The notes beneath the pieces are model-generated. The model made no database searches. It saw only the letters and a list, made by a program, of their open reading frames with translations, and was not told the DNA's origin. From positions 1 through 35,136 of the forward strand of contig NZ_RQSP01000002.1 in the NCBI RefSeq assembly GCF_009078285.1: 35,136 bases of DNA. Direction: 5' to 3'. Positions 15,905 to 25,570 of this stretch are shown here, piece after piece. The translations under genes and the position numbers were made by a program. Numbering within the stretch: position 1 is the first letter of the stretch; the number at the start of each line of letters is the position of its first letter. This DNA is from Bifidobacterium jacchi (lineage in GTDB: Bacteria; Actinomycetota; Actinomycetes; Actinomycetales; Bifidobacteriaceae).

Positions 15905-18115
15905 TCAGATGTCGTACCGCCAGGACTTGTCGGTCAGCACGCGCGCCATCGCCAGCCCGATCGGCAGGCAGATGATCACCATGAACGCGCGGAACGCCCA
16001 GTCGAGCGCCTGCTGCGTGTCGAACTGACCGAGATAGAACATGGCGCGGTACATATACATGCCGGGCACCATGATCACGATCGACGGCACCGTCAGGCAG
16101 ATGCGCGGATATCCCAGGTGAGGCGGCAGCAGCCCGCCGCGCACCGCCGAACGCCACGCGGCGGCGAGCAGTCCGGCCAGAAACGCGCCGATGAACGCGC
16201 CGGCCTCGGCGGGCACTCCCAGATCAACGATCTCCAATCGCAGCGTGTCGGTGATCGTGCCGATCAGCGCCGCCACCAGGCACATGCGCTGCGGCGAGTT
16301 GAACATCACCGAGAAGCCCCACACGCCGAGGAACGCGAACAGCGCGCGCAGCACGCCCGTAGTGCCGGCGTCAAGTCCCTGCGGCTCGAATCCGGTCGGA
16401 TTGAGGTGCACGATGACCGCCGCCATCCATCCGGCGAGCGTCGCCATGAGAATGATGCACAGCACGTAGGTGACGCGTTGGATGCCCGACGGAAAATCGA
16501 TCTTCGCCATGTCGAGGCCGCCGGTGATCAGCGGAAAACCGGGGATCACGAACAGCATCGCGCCAATGTAGGCGGTGTCGTGCTGCAATGCGATCGGGTC
16601 GTACAGACCGATCAGACGCAGCGTGCCGGTGCAGGCGAGCGCCGCGACCGCCACGCAGACGAACGTCACGAAGAACTGGTTGAGATGGTGCGCGAACAGG
16701 CGGCGGCGCAGCCAGTGGCCGAGTCCGGCACCGACGAATGCGCCGATCATGTCGTAGGGGCCGCCGCCGAGCAGGAATACGAAGGATGCGCAGGCGATCG
16801 CGGAGGCGAGGCCGGCGAATGCGGGGGAATACAGCGGCTTGCGGCGCTCGATCAGGTCGAGTCGCTCGTGCGCCTGACCGACCGTGATCTCGCGGCGGGG
16901 GAGGCTGCCGGGGTTGTTGACGTGGTCGAAGTGCGCGGCGTATTCGCCGGTGATCGGGCGGTGTTTGCGCTGGCGCTTGGTGGCTGGTGCCGGCTGCGGC
17001 TGTGCAGCGGCGGACTGCGGCTTGGCGGCGGCCGATTGCGCAGCGGATGCCGGCTGATCCGCGGGCTCCGGTTGCGCTGCGGGAGCCGGTTGCGCTGCGG
17101 CCGCGGTCTTCGCGACTGCCGTCCGCTGCGCCAACAGCTTCGCGTGAGCGGCCTTGGTCGCGTCGTCGGAGGCCTCCAGCGCGGCCATCGATTCGGAGCG
17201 CAGGTCGTCGTCGGTGGATCCCTCGCCGGCGATGTCGTCGCTCTGCGCACGCACCATCGACACGGGAATGGTCACTTCGGCCTGTTCGAGCGCGTCGAGC
17301 ACCGGATCGTCGGAGGCCTCCTCGCTCTGTTCCTTGTGCGCCTTGCGTTCGGCCTTCAATTGTTTCGACAGCTGTGCGGAGACCGCGGAGACGTCGCTTT
17401 TCTCCAGATTCTGGACAAGTCCTTCGGAGACCGCGCCGACCCGGTGGTACATGGAATCAAGGCCGAGGTTGACGCTGAACCAGTCGGCGTAGTGCTCAAG
17501 CAGCCAGATGCGCTCGGTGTTGACGCCGGTGGTGGGCAGATCGATGACTTCGGTGATGCGGCTTTTGCCGTCGGTGCAGGTCGCTTCGATGTCGGTCAGG
17601 TTGACGTCGGCGCGCACGTGCACGCCAAGCGGGTAGGCGATGCGATGCATCATCTCGCGCACGCGGAAGCTGCCGGTTCCCGATCCGAGATCCAACGCGC
17701 CGACGCGCACGATGACGCTGGTTTTCGCGGCGAGGCACGCCTGCGACAGCGGCTTGTCCCAGTCGCGGCGAATATCCTCCATATCGAGGGGTATGGAGTG
17801 GGTGTGGTATTTCGACACGCGCTCGGACGTGGCGATCGGGTGCGTTGCAGGGAATTCGTTGGATTGATCGGGCTGTTCGGCGCGGCCGGTTTGCGTGTGC
17901 CGCTCGGTTTGCACTGGCCGGCCGGCTGCGTCGGCTTGTGCTGGCTGCTGGATTAGCGGATTGCGATTGCTGTTCTTCCCTGGCTTCACACGCTCATATT
18001 TACTCCACCGCTTGCCCAAAACAATTCCGCCGACGTGAACGGCTTCGCGCGAATCCCAGATCCGCCGAATCGCAGCCACCGACTGCAGCCACCAACCGCG
18101 GCCGCCGAATCGCAT
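15905..18115 (-). CDS. Threonine/serine exporter family membrane protein (ThrE-like)
   Basis: The product has two halves. The N-terminal half contains the ThrE-type soluble domain (about 120-220: ACLAAKTSVIVRVGALDLGSG, RVREMMHRIAYPLGVHVRADV, ITEVIDLPTTGVNTERI). The C-terminal half has about ten membrane segments (430-736) in two blocks, as in ThrE. Between them is a long Ala/Pro/Gln linker (about 330-385) not typical of the family. Family members export threonine and serine. The start is uncertain: the ATG at 18115 gives 736 residues, but the first ~100 are polar and poorly conserved-looking, and a GTG at 17989 is an alternative. It is divergent from ppc. Confidence 0.85.
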   Translation of the reverse strand: MRFGGRGWWLQSVAAIRRIWDSREAVHVGGIVLGKRWSKYERVKPGKNSNRNPLIQQPAQADAAGRPVQTERHTQTGRAEQPDQSNEFPATHPIATSERVSKYHTHSIPLDMEDIRRDWDKPLSQACLAAKTSVIVRVGALDLGSGTGSFRVREMMHRIAYPLGVHVRADVNLTDIEATCTDGKSRITEVIDLPTTGVNTERIWLLEHYADWFSVNLGLDSMYHRVGAVSEGLVQNLEKSDVSAVSAQLSKQLKAERKAHKEQSEEASDDPVLDALEQAEVTIPVSMVRAQSDDIAGEGSTDDDLRSESMAALEASDDATKAAHAKLLAQRTAVAKTAAAAQPAPAAQPEPADQPASAAQSAAAKPQSAAAQPQPAPATKRQRKHRPITGEYAAHFDHVNNPGSLPRREITVGQAHERLDLIERRKPLYSPAFAGLASAIACASFVFLLGGGPYDMIGAFVGAGLGHWLRRRLFAHHLNQFFVTFVCVAVAALACTGTLRLIGLYDPIALQHDTAYIGAMLFVIPGFPLITGGLDMAKIDFPSGIQRVTYVLCIILMATLAGWMAAVIVHLNPTGFEPQGLDAGTTGVLRALFAFLGVWGFSVMFNSPQRMCLVAALIGTITDTLRLEIVDLGVPAEAGAFIGAFLAGLLAAAWRSAVRGGLLPPHLGYPRICLTVPSIVIMVPGMYMYRAMFYLGQFDTQQALDWAFRAFMVIICLPIGLAMARVLTDKSWRYDI

Positions 18116-18321
18116 TCACCAGACCGCAGCAACCGAGCCGCAGCCGCGAAAATCATCCACATTGCGCATCTCGTAATATAACTGTCGATTAGCAAGTCAT
18201 AGAATTGGCGCAAACCGTTGAATGGACGGCTTTGGGCTTGCAACGTCCGGCCAACATAACCGCGGAGGAGCCGCGGATGGCCGGGTGACCGAGCAACCGA
18301 AAGTTCAGCAAAGGAGGTCTG

Positions 18322-21078
18322 ATGACAACTAACGATCAACAGATCACGCCTGCCGACGCGACGATAGTCTCGACCGGCACCGGGACCAAGGGTCCCGAGG
18401 AGCGTGAGCTGCCCGCATCGCTCAAGCACGACATGGACTTGTGTCTGCATATTCTGCGCAGTGTGCTGGGCGAATTCGATCCCAAGCTTCTCTCCACGTT
18501 CGACACCGTGCTGGGATATGCCGTGGAGGCCAGCGCCGAGCATTTTGCCAGCGTGATGACCGACCCCAATCCCAAGCAGGATGGTCTGAAGAAGGCAGTC
18601 GAGACCATCGACGCGATGAAGCTGCATGATGCGCAGCTGCTGGCGCGCGCGTTCACCACCTACTTCCACCTTGCGAATCTGTGCGAGGAGAACTACCGCG
18701 TGTCCGTGCTGCATCAGCGCGAAAACAACGTTTCCGGCGATCAGGCGGTCGATCCCGTCAACGAACTGACCGTCGCCTATCATCAGCTCATCAACGAAAC
18801 CGGCCCGGCGAAGGCCAAGGATCTGCTCGACAAGCTGGAGTTCCATCCGGTGTTCACCGCGCATCCGACCGAGGCGCGCCGCAAGGCCGTCGAGGGCAAG
18901 ATCCGCCGCATCGCGGAACTGCTCGACGCGCATCAGCATCTGGGCGGCTCCGACAAGAAGGAGAACAGCCGTCGTCTCTACAACGAGATCGACGCACTGT
19001 TCCGCACGTCGCCGATCGCGCTGAAGAAGCCGACGCCGGTCGAGGAAGCGGACACGATTCTCGACATCTTCGACAACACGCTGTTCCATACGATTCCGGC
19101 CGTATACCGCCGTTTCGACGACTGGGTGCTGGGCGACAAGGCCGGACTCGTCGAGCCGGTGTGCCCCGCGTTCTTCCATCCGGGCAGCTGGATCGGCTCC
19201 GATCGCGACGGCAACCCGAACGTCACCGCCAAGGTGAGCCGGCAGGTGGCCCGCAAGTTCTCCGATCATGTGATCGCCGCGCTTGAGGAGGCCACGCGAA
19301 CCGTCGGCAAGAACCTGACGATGGAATCCGTGACCACGCCGCCGAGCGCCGAGCTCAAGAGCCTGTGGAGCCATCAGAAGGAGATGAGCGAGCGGCTGAC
19401 CGACAAGGCCGCGCTGATCTCCACCAAGGAGCTGCACCGCGCGGTCATGCTCGTCATGGCCGATCGTCTGCACTACACGGTCACGCGCGACGCGGACCTC
19501 ATGTACCACAGCTGCGATGATTTCATCGCCGATCTGAAGGTGGTGCAGCGTTCGCTCGCCGAGGCTGGCGCCAAGCGCTCCGCCTACGGCCCGCTGCAGG
19601 ATCTGATCTGGCAGGCGGAGACGTTCGGCTTCCATATGGTCGAGATGGAGTTCCGTCAGCATTCCGTGGTGCATGCGCGCGCGTTGGAGGACATCCGCGA
19701 GCACGGCCTGCACGGCGAGCGCGGAGAACTGCAGCCGATGACGCACGAGGTGCTCGACACGTTCCGCGCGCTTGGTTCGATCCAGCGCCGCAACGGGATG
19801 AAGGCGGCTCGACGCTACATCATCTCGTTCACCAAGTCGGCGCAGAACGTGCGCGACGTGTACGAGCTGAATCGTCTGGCGTTCGCGCATCCCGAGGATG
19901 TGCCGACGATCGACGTGATTCCGCTGTTCGAGCAGCTGGAGGATCTGGAGCACTGCGTCGACGTGCTGGAGGAGATCGTCAAGATCCCCGAGGTGCAGGC
20001 GCGGCTCAAGGCCACCGGCAACAAGATGGAGGTCATGCTCGGCTATTCCGATTCGTCGAAGGACGCCGGCCCGACCACCGCAACGCTCGCATTGCACGCC
20101 GCCGAATCGCGTATCGTCGCGTGGGCGACGAAGCACGACATTGATCTGACGCTGTTCCACGGCCGCGGCGGTGCCGTTGGCCGCGGCGGCGGTCCGGCCA
20201 ACCGTGCGGTGCTCGCCCAGCCGAAGGGTTCCGTGAACTGCCGGTTCAAGCTGACCGAGCAGGGCGAGGTGATCTTCGCCCGCTACGGAAACCCGGTGCT
20301 CGCCGTCCGTCATATCGAGTCGGTCGCCGCGGCCACGCTGCTGCAGTCGGCGCCGAGCGTCGAGAAGACGAACACGGAGATGACCGAGAAGTACGCGGCG
20401 ATGACCAAGGTGCTCGACGACGCTTCGCACGAGCGGTTCCTTGATCTGCTGAAGACCCCGGATTTCGCGCCGTGGTTTTCCACGGTCACGCCGCTGACCG
20501 AGGTCGGTTTGCTGCCGATCGGTTCGCGTCCGGCCAAGCGTGGTCTGGGTGCCAAGTCGCTTGATGATCTGCGTACGATTCCGTGGGTGTTCTCGTGGGC
20601 TCAGGCGCGCATCAACCTTGCCGCATGGTACGGCCTGGGCACCGCCTGCCAGAAGTTCGGTGATCTGGAGACGATGCGTGAGGCGTACGAGGAGTGGCCG
20701 CTGTTCTCCACATTCATCGACAACATCGAGATGTCGCTGGCCAAGACCGACGAGCGCATCGCCAAGATGTATCTGTCGCTGGGTGATCGTGACGACCTGT
20801 CCAAGAAGGTGCTCGACGAGATGGAGCTCACCACCGAGTGGGTGCTCAAGATCGTCGGCGACAAGTGGCCGCTGCAGCATCGTCATGTGCTCGGCCAGGC
20901 CATCCGCATTCGTTCGCCGTATGTGGATGCGCTGTCCGTCACGCAGATGCTCGCTCTGCGTTCGCTGCGCAAGCGCGTGGACAAGGAAGAGCTCTCCAAG
21001 AGCCAGCAGGCCGAGTTCATCTACCTGATCCTGTGCACCGTCTCCGGCGTCGCGGCCGGCCTGCAGAACACGGGCTGA
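18322..21078 (+). CDS. ppc: Phosphoenolpyruvate carboxylase
   Basis: This 918-residue enzyme converts PEP and bicarbonate to oxaloacetate and phosphate, the main anaplerotic step in organisms with an incomplete TCA cycle. All hallmarks are present: the catalytic histidine in FTAHPTEARR (His181), SDRDGNPNVT, the lysine-containing GYSDSSKDAGPTTA, the flexible loop FHGRGGAVGRGGGP and the C-terminal QNTG. The start is set by AAAGGAGG seven bases before the ATG. A strong terminator follows. The 206-bp gap to the divergent exporter gene presumably holds both promoters; no convincing pair of boxes was seen. Confidence 0.98.
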   Translation: MTTNDQQITPADATIVSTGTGTKGPEERELPASLKHDMDLCLHILRSVLGEFDPKLLSTFDTVLGYAVEASAEHFASVMTDPNPKQDGLKKAVETIDAMKLHDAQLLARAFTTYFHLANLCEENYRVSVLHQRENNVSGDQAVDPVNELTVAYHQLINETGPAKAKDLLDKLEFHPVFTAHPTEARRKAVEGKIRRIAELLDAHQHLGGSDKKENSRRLYNEIDALFRTSPIALKKPTPVEEADTILDIFDNTLFHTIPAVYRRFDDWVLGDKAGLVEPVCPAFFHPGSWIGSDRDGNPNVTAKVSRQVARKFSDHVIAALEEATRTVGKNLTMESVTTPPSAELKSLWSHQKEMSERLTDKAALISTKELHRAVMLVMADRLHYTVTRDADLMYHSCDDFIADLKVVQRSLAEAGAKRSAYGPLQDLIWQAETFGFHMVEMEFRQHSVVHARALEDIREHGLHGERGELQPMTHEVLDTFRALGSIQRRNGMKAARRYIISFTKSAQNVRDVYELNRLAFAHPEDVPTIDVIPLFEQLEDLEHCVDVLEEIVKIPEVQARLKATGNKMEVMLGYSDSSKDAGPTTATLALHAAESRIVAWATKHDIDLTLFHGRGGAVGRGGGPANRAVLAQPKGSVNCRFKLTEQGEVIFARYGNPVLAVRHIESVAAATLLQSAPSVEKTNTEMTEKYAAMTKVLDDASHERFLDLLKTPDFAPWFSTVTPLTEVGLLPIGSRPAKRGLGAKSLDDLRTIPWVFSWAQARINLAAWYGLGTACQKFGDLETMREAYEEWPLFSTFIDNIEMSLAKTDERIAKMYLSLGDRDDLSKKVLDEMELTTEWVLKIVGDKWPLQHRHVLGQAIRIRSPYVDALSVTQMLALRSLRKRVDKEELSKSQQAEFIYLILCTVSGVAAGLQNTG

Positions 21079-21102
21079 TTTCGGTCCGCGCCGCAATCAT
21101 CT

Positions 21103-21139
21103 GGGAGCCCCGCAACCTCTGTCAGGTTGCGGGGCTCCC
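21103..21139 (+). terminator. Rho-independent-type terminator of ppc
   Basis: GGGAGCCCCGCAACCT (21103-21118) pairs perfectly with AGGTTGCGGGGCTCCC (21124-21139), loop CTGTC, followed by CCCGTTTG. It begins 25 bp after the ppc stop codon. Confidence 0.9.
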
Positions 21140-21399
21140 CCCGTTTGCGCACATCACCACGATGTGACTTCTCTCACTGAAATCTCCCATTCCAGCTGCG
21201 AGCACAGAAACGAAAACCTGCTACAATACTGCTTTGTCGGCGCAGACAAGAGCGAACAGCGCCGATGAAACGCACACCGATGATGTTCAGCCATCCATGT
21301 GACATGGACATGCGGTGAGAACGTAAGTCATGAGCGGAAGTATCTCTTGCACGGCCGTCGGGCAATATGCCATCAGACACGGAAAAGGGGCAGTCGTAC

Positions 21400-22662
21400 A
21401 TGGCACGTCTTACTGCAAACCGTTGGACCAGCGCGATCATTCCGGCACTGCTGATTCACATCCCAATCGGCACGGTCTACTGTTGGAGCGTGTTCAAGCA
21501 GCTGATCGCGGACCGGCTTCACGCCGCGCCCGCCTCTGTGGAGTGGGCGTTCTCGCTCGCCATCTTCTTTCTGGGGATGTCGGCCGCGTTCGCGGGGCCG
21601 ATGGTGGAACGGAACATCAAAAAGTCGTCGCTTGTCTCGATGGTTTGCTTCACGGTCGGCTTCGCCGGCACTGGCGCGAGCATTGCCGCAGGGTTCCTGC
21701 CGGGCGTGTTCCTCTGCTATGGGGCGATCATGGGCATCGGTCTGGGCGTCGGTTACCTGACGCCGGTCAAGAACCTGATGCTGTGGTTCGCCGACAACAA
21801 GGGCCTCGCCACCGGCATCGCGGTCGCCGGATTCGGCCTTGCCAAGGCCATCGCCAGCCCACTCATGGAGTATCTGATCGGCGCGGTCGGCTTGGTGAAC
21901 ATGTTCTTCGTGCTCGCCGCAGTGTACGCGGTGATGATGTTCTTCGGATTCCTGCTCATCAAACGGCCTGCTGGATGGACATATGACCCAGCCACCTCGC
22001 ATATCAGCCGCGTATCAATCCTCAAGAAGCCGGTGTTCTGGGGTATCTGGATTGCGTTCTATCTCAACATCACCTGCGGCTTGGCACTCATCAGTCAGGA
22101 GAAGGACATTCTGCACGACGTGCTCGCCGCCCTCCCCCCGTACGCAGGTCTTGCCTCGTCCGATTTCGCCGCCGCCACCGCGGGCGTCATCGGTCTGGTG
22201 CTCGCCGCCGACGCCGTGTTCAACACGGCCGGCCGCATGGGATTCTCCACACTCTCCGATCATCTCAAACGCCGTGAAACCGTGTATCAGGTGATCTTCA
22301 TCATGTCGATTCTTGTCTGCCTGCTGCAAATCTTTACGAACAGCATCGATAACGCTCTGTTGTGGGCCGTGCTGGCCATGCTGTTCCTCGTCAACGCCGG
22401 CTACGGCGGCGGATTCTCGACGCTGCCGGTGCTGCTCGACCAGCATTTCGGCACGAAAACCGTCTCCACGACGCACGGTCTGACCCTCAGCGCGTGGGCG
22501 TTCGCCGGCCTGTCCGGCAACCAGCTGGCCTCGTTCGTGGTCACGCACGCCCCCGATCAGACGCACCGCTACGCCGCGCTCATCCCGGTGCTCGCCGTGC
22601 TGTTCACGGTGGCGCTGATCAGCTCGACGCTCGTCAAAATCGCCGGCAAGCGGGTGAAATAA
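21400..22662 (+). CDS. MFS transporter, OFA (oxalate/formate antiporter) type
   Basis: This 420-residue membrane protein has about twelve hydrophobic segments. Its start (WTSAIIPALLIHIPIGTVYCWSVFKQLI), the loop after TM4 (GIGLGVGYLTPVKNLMLWFADNKGLATGIAVAGFGLAKA) and a repeat-like second half (NAGYGGGFSTLPVLLDQHFG) match OFA-family carriers for small organic anions. The substrate is not predictable. The ATG at 21400 has AAAGGGG upstream; an ATG at 21367 adds 11 residues with no ribosome site. A good -10 box TACAAT lies at 21222-21227, with no clear -35. The gene stands alone, ended by the palindrome at 22726. Confidence 0.9.
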   Translation: MARLTANRWTSAIIPALLIHIPIGTVYCWSVFKQLIADRLHAAPASVEWAFSLAIFFLGMSAAFAGPMVERNIKKSSLVSMVCFTVGFAGTGASIAAGFLPGVFLCYGAIMGIGLGVGYLTPVKNLMLWFADNKGLATGIAVAGFGLAKAIASPLMEYLIGAVGLVNMFFVLAAVYAVMMFFGFLLIKRPAGWTYDPATSHISRVSILKKPVFWGIWIAFYLNITCGLALISQEKDILHDVLAALPPYAGLASSDFAAATAGVIGLVLAADAVFNTAGRMGFSTLSDHLKRRETVYQVIFIMSILVCLLQIFTNSIDNALLWAVLAMLFLVNAGYGGGFSTLPVLLDQHFGTKTVSTTHGLTLSAWAFAGLSGNQLASFVVTHAPDQTHRYAALIPVLAVLFTVALISSTLVKIAGKRVK

Positions 22663-22725
22663 AGCAAGCCGGAGGACGTAATCGCGGCGCACGGGAGGCA
22701 ACGGCCTCGCGCACCGATCCTTTCA

Positions 22726-22799
22726 CGTCACCTTTCAATAATTCTTACATGTTAGAACTCTCAGTTAACATGTAAGAATTATTGAAAGGTGACGAAAGG
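22726..22799. repeat. 29-bp-stem palindrome, left copy bracketing the AlbA gene
   Basis: The arms 22726-22754 and 22766-22794 are perfectly complementary (29 bp) with an 11-nt loop GAACTCTCAGT. The inner part TTACATGTTA/TAACATGTAA looks like an operator. A near-identical segment recurs in direct orientation at 24510-24580, offset by exactly 1781 bp from 22729-22799 (69 of 71 positions equal). It also sits where a terminator for the MFS gene and the AlbA gene would be. Confidence 0.9.
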
Positions 22800-22840
22800 C
22801 AGAAGGGTAGCGGGAAGGGAAGATAGCCCAGAATCCCCAA

Positions 22841-24490
22841 TCACATCACCAGATATCGCGACGACGGGCCGTTCCCCTCACGACGCAGCTTTCCCTCATC
22901 CACGAGCCTTTTCAACAGCCGATAGGCACTGATATAACTCAAACCGAACAAATCCATGACATCAGACGTGGCAACGGCACCATCATTCCTCCGAGCGAAT
23001 TCCAGCACAAGACCCTCATGGCGGGTAGCCTCGATATCACGCTGACGCACATAGGAAGCCAACCCGTCAGAGTCCTTATACGCGCGCGCGCTTAACATGT
23101 ACGCGCGAGAAGCTCCCGCGCCAATCCCCTCCACCAAACCGCACTCCACCAACCTTTCGACCGCCGATACAATGCGACGTCGCTCCACATGAGAGAACTC
23201 GCACATCTGAGCCGCCGACAACCGCCGATGCTCCCTCAACAACGAGAGCACAATCAACGACCACACCGACAATGGTGCTCCGCGCCGACGCTCCTCATCA
23301 CCGATCATGGCCACGAACGCCGCATCCGGCACCACTCTTCGCAGGAACAGCACAACTTCTTCGGCACTGGACTGAGAATAATCCGGGAACATTCCACCCG
23401 CGGCAATGGAACCAGCGTAGATGACGTCCACACCGCGCCCGGTCCGCTCAACGTAACCAGCCGTCTTGAGTATTGAAGCAAGTTGCGGGTTACGCGACCT
23501 CGGTTGCGCCGTAAGAAGGCTGTCCTCGGAGAGCCCCTCGATAAAGCCACCCGGGTTGGCGATGGTCAATCCATCGTCGTCGACAGCAATCCTCACATCT
23601 CCCATGCGCGCATAATCCCGATGGCAGAACGCGTTGATCATCGCCTCACGAAATGCCCCATGATCGAAATCGGGGATATCGACACGGATTAGGCCGCTCA
23701 TGACCTCATGGCTCGGATTCCAAGGAGCCATCAGATCACTCATACGATCAAACATGTCAACCAATGGCAGAACAAAGGAATCCGTATTGACCTTCGGCAC
23801 GGTTCCCTTCATCACCTGAAACACTGCCGACGCTGCCGGAACCGACCGGCGGATGGCGTCAATGTTTCCGATGGTCAGCAGACCGGCTACAGACGGCTGC
23901 GGACCGGACGGACCATCAACCACCAGTTCCAGCGCACGGTCGAAATCATAGTCGTCAAAGGACAGCAATGAGTTCTGCGCATTGGCGCTGCGGATGCTGG
24001 CCCGAAGCTTATCGCGCGATTCCGGATTCAAATCAGACAGGCGCGATTCCGGCGCCGGCTGCGCGCTGAAATCATAGGAGCGCTGCTGCGAAAGCCGACT
24101 GATGAACTGCGACACGAACAACGGCACCACTTCAGGCGTTCCGTCGGCTTTCAGCCGCCGTTGCAGCGTTTTCCCCTGGCTGGTCGATACAATCTGCGCG
24201 CTGTTGTCCACCTCGATTCCGACCACCGGCTTATCGTCTTCATGCAGCAAAGTCACGCGCACAGACTGCTGCGGGACGGTCTTATTGAAAATAAAGGCAG
24301 CCAATCCGTTGACATTCCGATGTCGTTTGTCGACTCCCGTCACCGAGCCATCATCCTCAACCCCAAGGTACAGGATGCCGCCTTGCGTATTCGCCAGCGC
24401 CACAACGTTGTCCACAATTTCGTCATCGGTCTGCGGCCTGTGCAGCTCGCTTTTGAACTCCACCTTCAGGCTTTCCTTCTTCGGCAGCAT
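22841..24490 (-). CDS. Schlafen/AlbA-type ATP-binding putative regulator
   Basis: The 549-residue product starts with an AlbA_2 (Schlafen-like) domain (about 8-125: VEFKSELH, DNVVALANTQGGILYLGVEDDGSVTGV). A RecG/HATPase-like C-terminal block follows (about 275-400: FREAMINAFCHRDYARMGDVRIAV, NPGGFIEGLSED, SRNPQLASILKTAGYVERTGRGV). Two winged-helix-like segments end it (RRLSAAQMCEFSHVERRRIVSAVERLVECG and VATSDVMDLFGLSYISAYRLLKRLVDEG). Such proteins are usually annotated as transcriptional regulators or DNA-binding ATPases; some occur in phage-defence neighbourhoods. The start has AGGAGG eight bases upstream. The gene is bracketed by two direct copies of a long palindrome. The upstream copy overlaps the expected promoter, suggesting self-regulation or movement as a unit. 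Confidence 0.88.
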   Translation of the reverse strand: MLPKKESLKVEFKSELHRPQTDDEIVDNVVALANTQGGILYLGVEDDGSVTGVDKRHRNVNGLAAFIFNKTVPQQSVRVTLLHEDDKPVVGIEVDNSAQIVSTSQGKTLQRRLKADGTPEVVPLFVSQFISRLSQQRSYDFSAQPAPESRLSDLNPESRDKLRASIRSANAQNSLLSFDDYDFDRALELVVDGPSGPQPSVAGLLTIGNIDAIRRSVPAASAVFQVMKGTVPKVNTDSFVLPLVDMFDRMSDLMAPWNPSHEVMSGLIRVDIPDFDHGAFREAMINAFCHRDYARMGDVRIAVDDDGLTIANPGGFIEGLSEDSLLTAQPRSRNPQLASILKTAGYVERTGRGVDVIYAGSIAAGGMFPDYSQSSAEEVVLFLRRVVPDAAFVAMIGDEERRRGAPLSVWSLIVLSLLREHRRLSAAQMCEFSHVERRRIVSAVERLVECGLVEGIGAGASRAYMLSARAYKDSDGLASYVRQRDIEATRHEGLVLEFARRNDGAVATSDVMDLFGLSYISAYRLLKRLVDEGKLRREGNGPSSRYLVM

Positions 24491-24509
24491 ATCGCACCTC
24501 CTCTTACAT

Positions 24510-24580
24510 CACCTTGCAATAATTCTAACATGTTAGAACTCTCAGTTAACATGTAAGAATTATTGAAAGGTGACGAAAGG
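24510..24580. repeat. Right copy of the bracketing palindrome, in the AlbA promoter region
   Basis: Positions 24528-24580 are identical to 22747-22799. The left arm differs at two positions, so this hairpin is slightly imperfect. It starts 20 bp upstream of the AlbA start codon, overlapping where its promoter must be; a TAGAAT-like -10 lies in the arm on the minus strand. Confidence 0.88.
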
Positions 24581-24640
24581 TCAGGGATTCATGCGGGCTG
24601 GGCAAACGCCTCGCATCCGCCGAAATCAGAGACTGTTGCT

Positions 24641-25500
24641 GTTTTCGTGGGTTGGATGGTGGGGCACCATGGACACTATGGTTGGGCGCTAGGAACGAGA
24701 GAGAGTGGTGCTGCTGTAGCGCGCTGCTGTAGCGCAACCATGCCCCGAGACAGCACATTGTTGTAGCGCGAGTGTTGTAGCGCAGTAGCGCACGCTTGCT
24801 GCATGACCCTTGTGCATAATCATTGGCTGCGAGGTGCTGAACCGGTCTATGCTAGCCTGCGCCAGTCCGGACCCGTCTGTCACGCGATGCAAAAAACGGG
24901 CAAAACCGCGTCGCGTGACAATCCGGTCTGTCACGCGACGACGAAACCGTCGATTATTGCGTTGCGTCCCACTGTTTCGTGGATGTTCTGTGAGACGGAA
25001 CGCGCAGCAGCGCAGCAGCGCAAGTGCAGTAGCGCAAGGATTTCTCGGGGAAAACGGCCATCTCGTAAAATCCTTGCGCTAAAGGGGCCGCTAGCGCAAG
25101 GATTTCTCGCAAAGAAGGGGGACTTCGTAAAATCCTTGCGCTGGGACAGTGCCTAGCGCAAAGATTCTACGAACTCAAGGATGATTCCGAAAAATCCTTG
25201 CGCTGAGACGCCGCCTAGCGCAAGGATTCCACGAACTCAACGCAAATCCCGAAAAATCCTTGCGCAAAGGAAGTGCAAGGAAGTGCAAGGAAGCACGAGG
25301 AAGCACAAGCGAGGAGGTGCAAGCGAGAAAGGCAGAGAAAGGTACAGGAGGGGAGTCGGAGAAGGATGCCAGAGCAGGGATGCCACTGAGCGCAAGTTCC
25401 GTGGCTCTTCCTGGTCGATGAGCGGTCGATGAGTAACCTACTCGAAAAGCGCTATTCTCTCTACCATCCCAACGGCTCAGCAACGAACCACCACCCACGA
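24641..25500. mobile_element. MITE-like non-coding element, copy 2 (about 860 bp)
   Basis: This copy begins GTTTTCGTGGGTTGGATGG and ends CAACGAACCACCACCCACGA, the same ends as copy 1 at 5388-5947, with the right inverted repeat mutated (CGATAAC in place of CGAAAAC). The four AGCGCAAGGATT hairpins lie at about 25031-25267. Relative to copy 1 it carries roughly 240 extra bp (about 24790-25030) and short tandem GGAAGTGCAA expansions near 25268-25320. No credible protein is encoded: reading frames through it are repeats without ribosome sites. Confidence 0.65.
24879..24938. repeat. Three TGTCACGCGA sites inside the extra segment of copy 2
   Basis: TGTCACGCGA occurs at 24879-24888 (+), 24911-24920 (-) and 24929-24938 (+). 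The sites are spaced 22 and 8 bp apart and lie only in the segment missing from copy 1. They could be binding sites for a regulator. A TATGCT box at 24848-24853, a possible -10, lies just upstream. Confidence 0.5.
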
Positions 25501-25570
25501 TAACGACAGAAGCACCCGAAATCATTGATCACAGCAAAAGCTCCAACGCAAAAGCCCCAACGTAACGCAT

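Noticed and set aside
17986-21096. 1036-codon open frame on the minus strand
   Set aside because: It is antisense to ppc and contains no recognisable domain.
24803-25156. 117-codon open frame in the second MITE-like copy
   Set aside because: It reads through hairpin repeats, begins without a ribosome site and overlaps another frame of similar quality.
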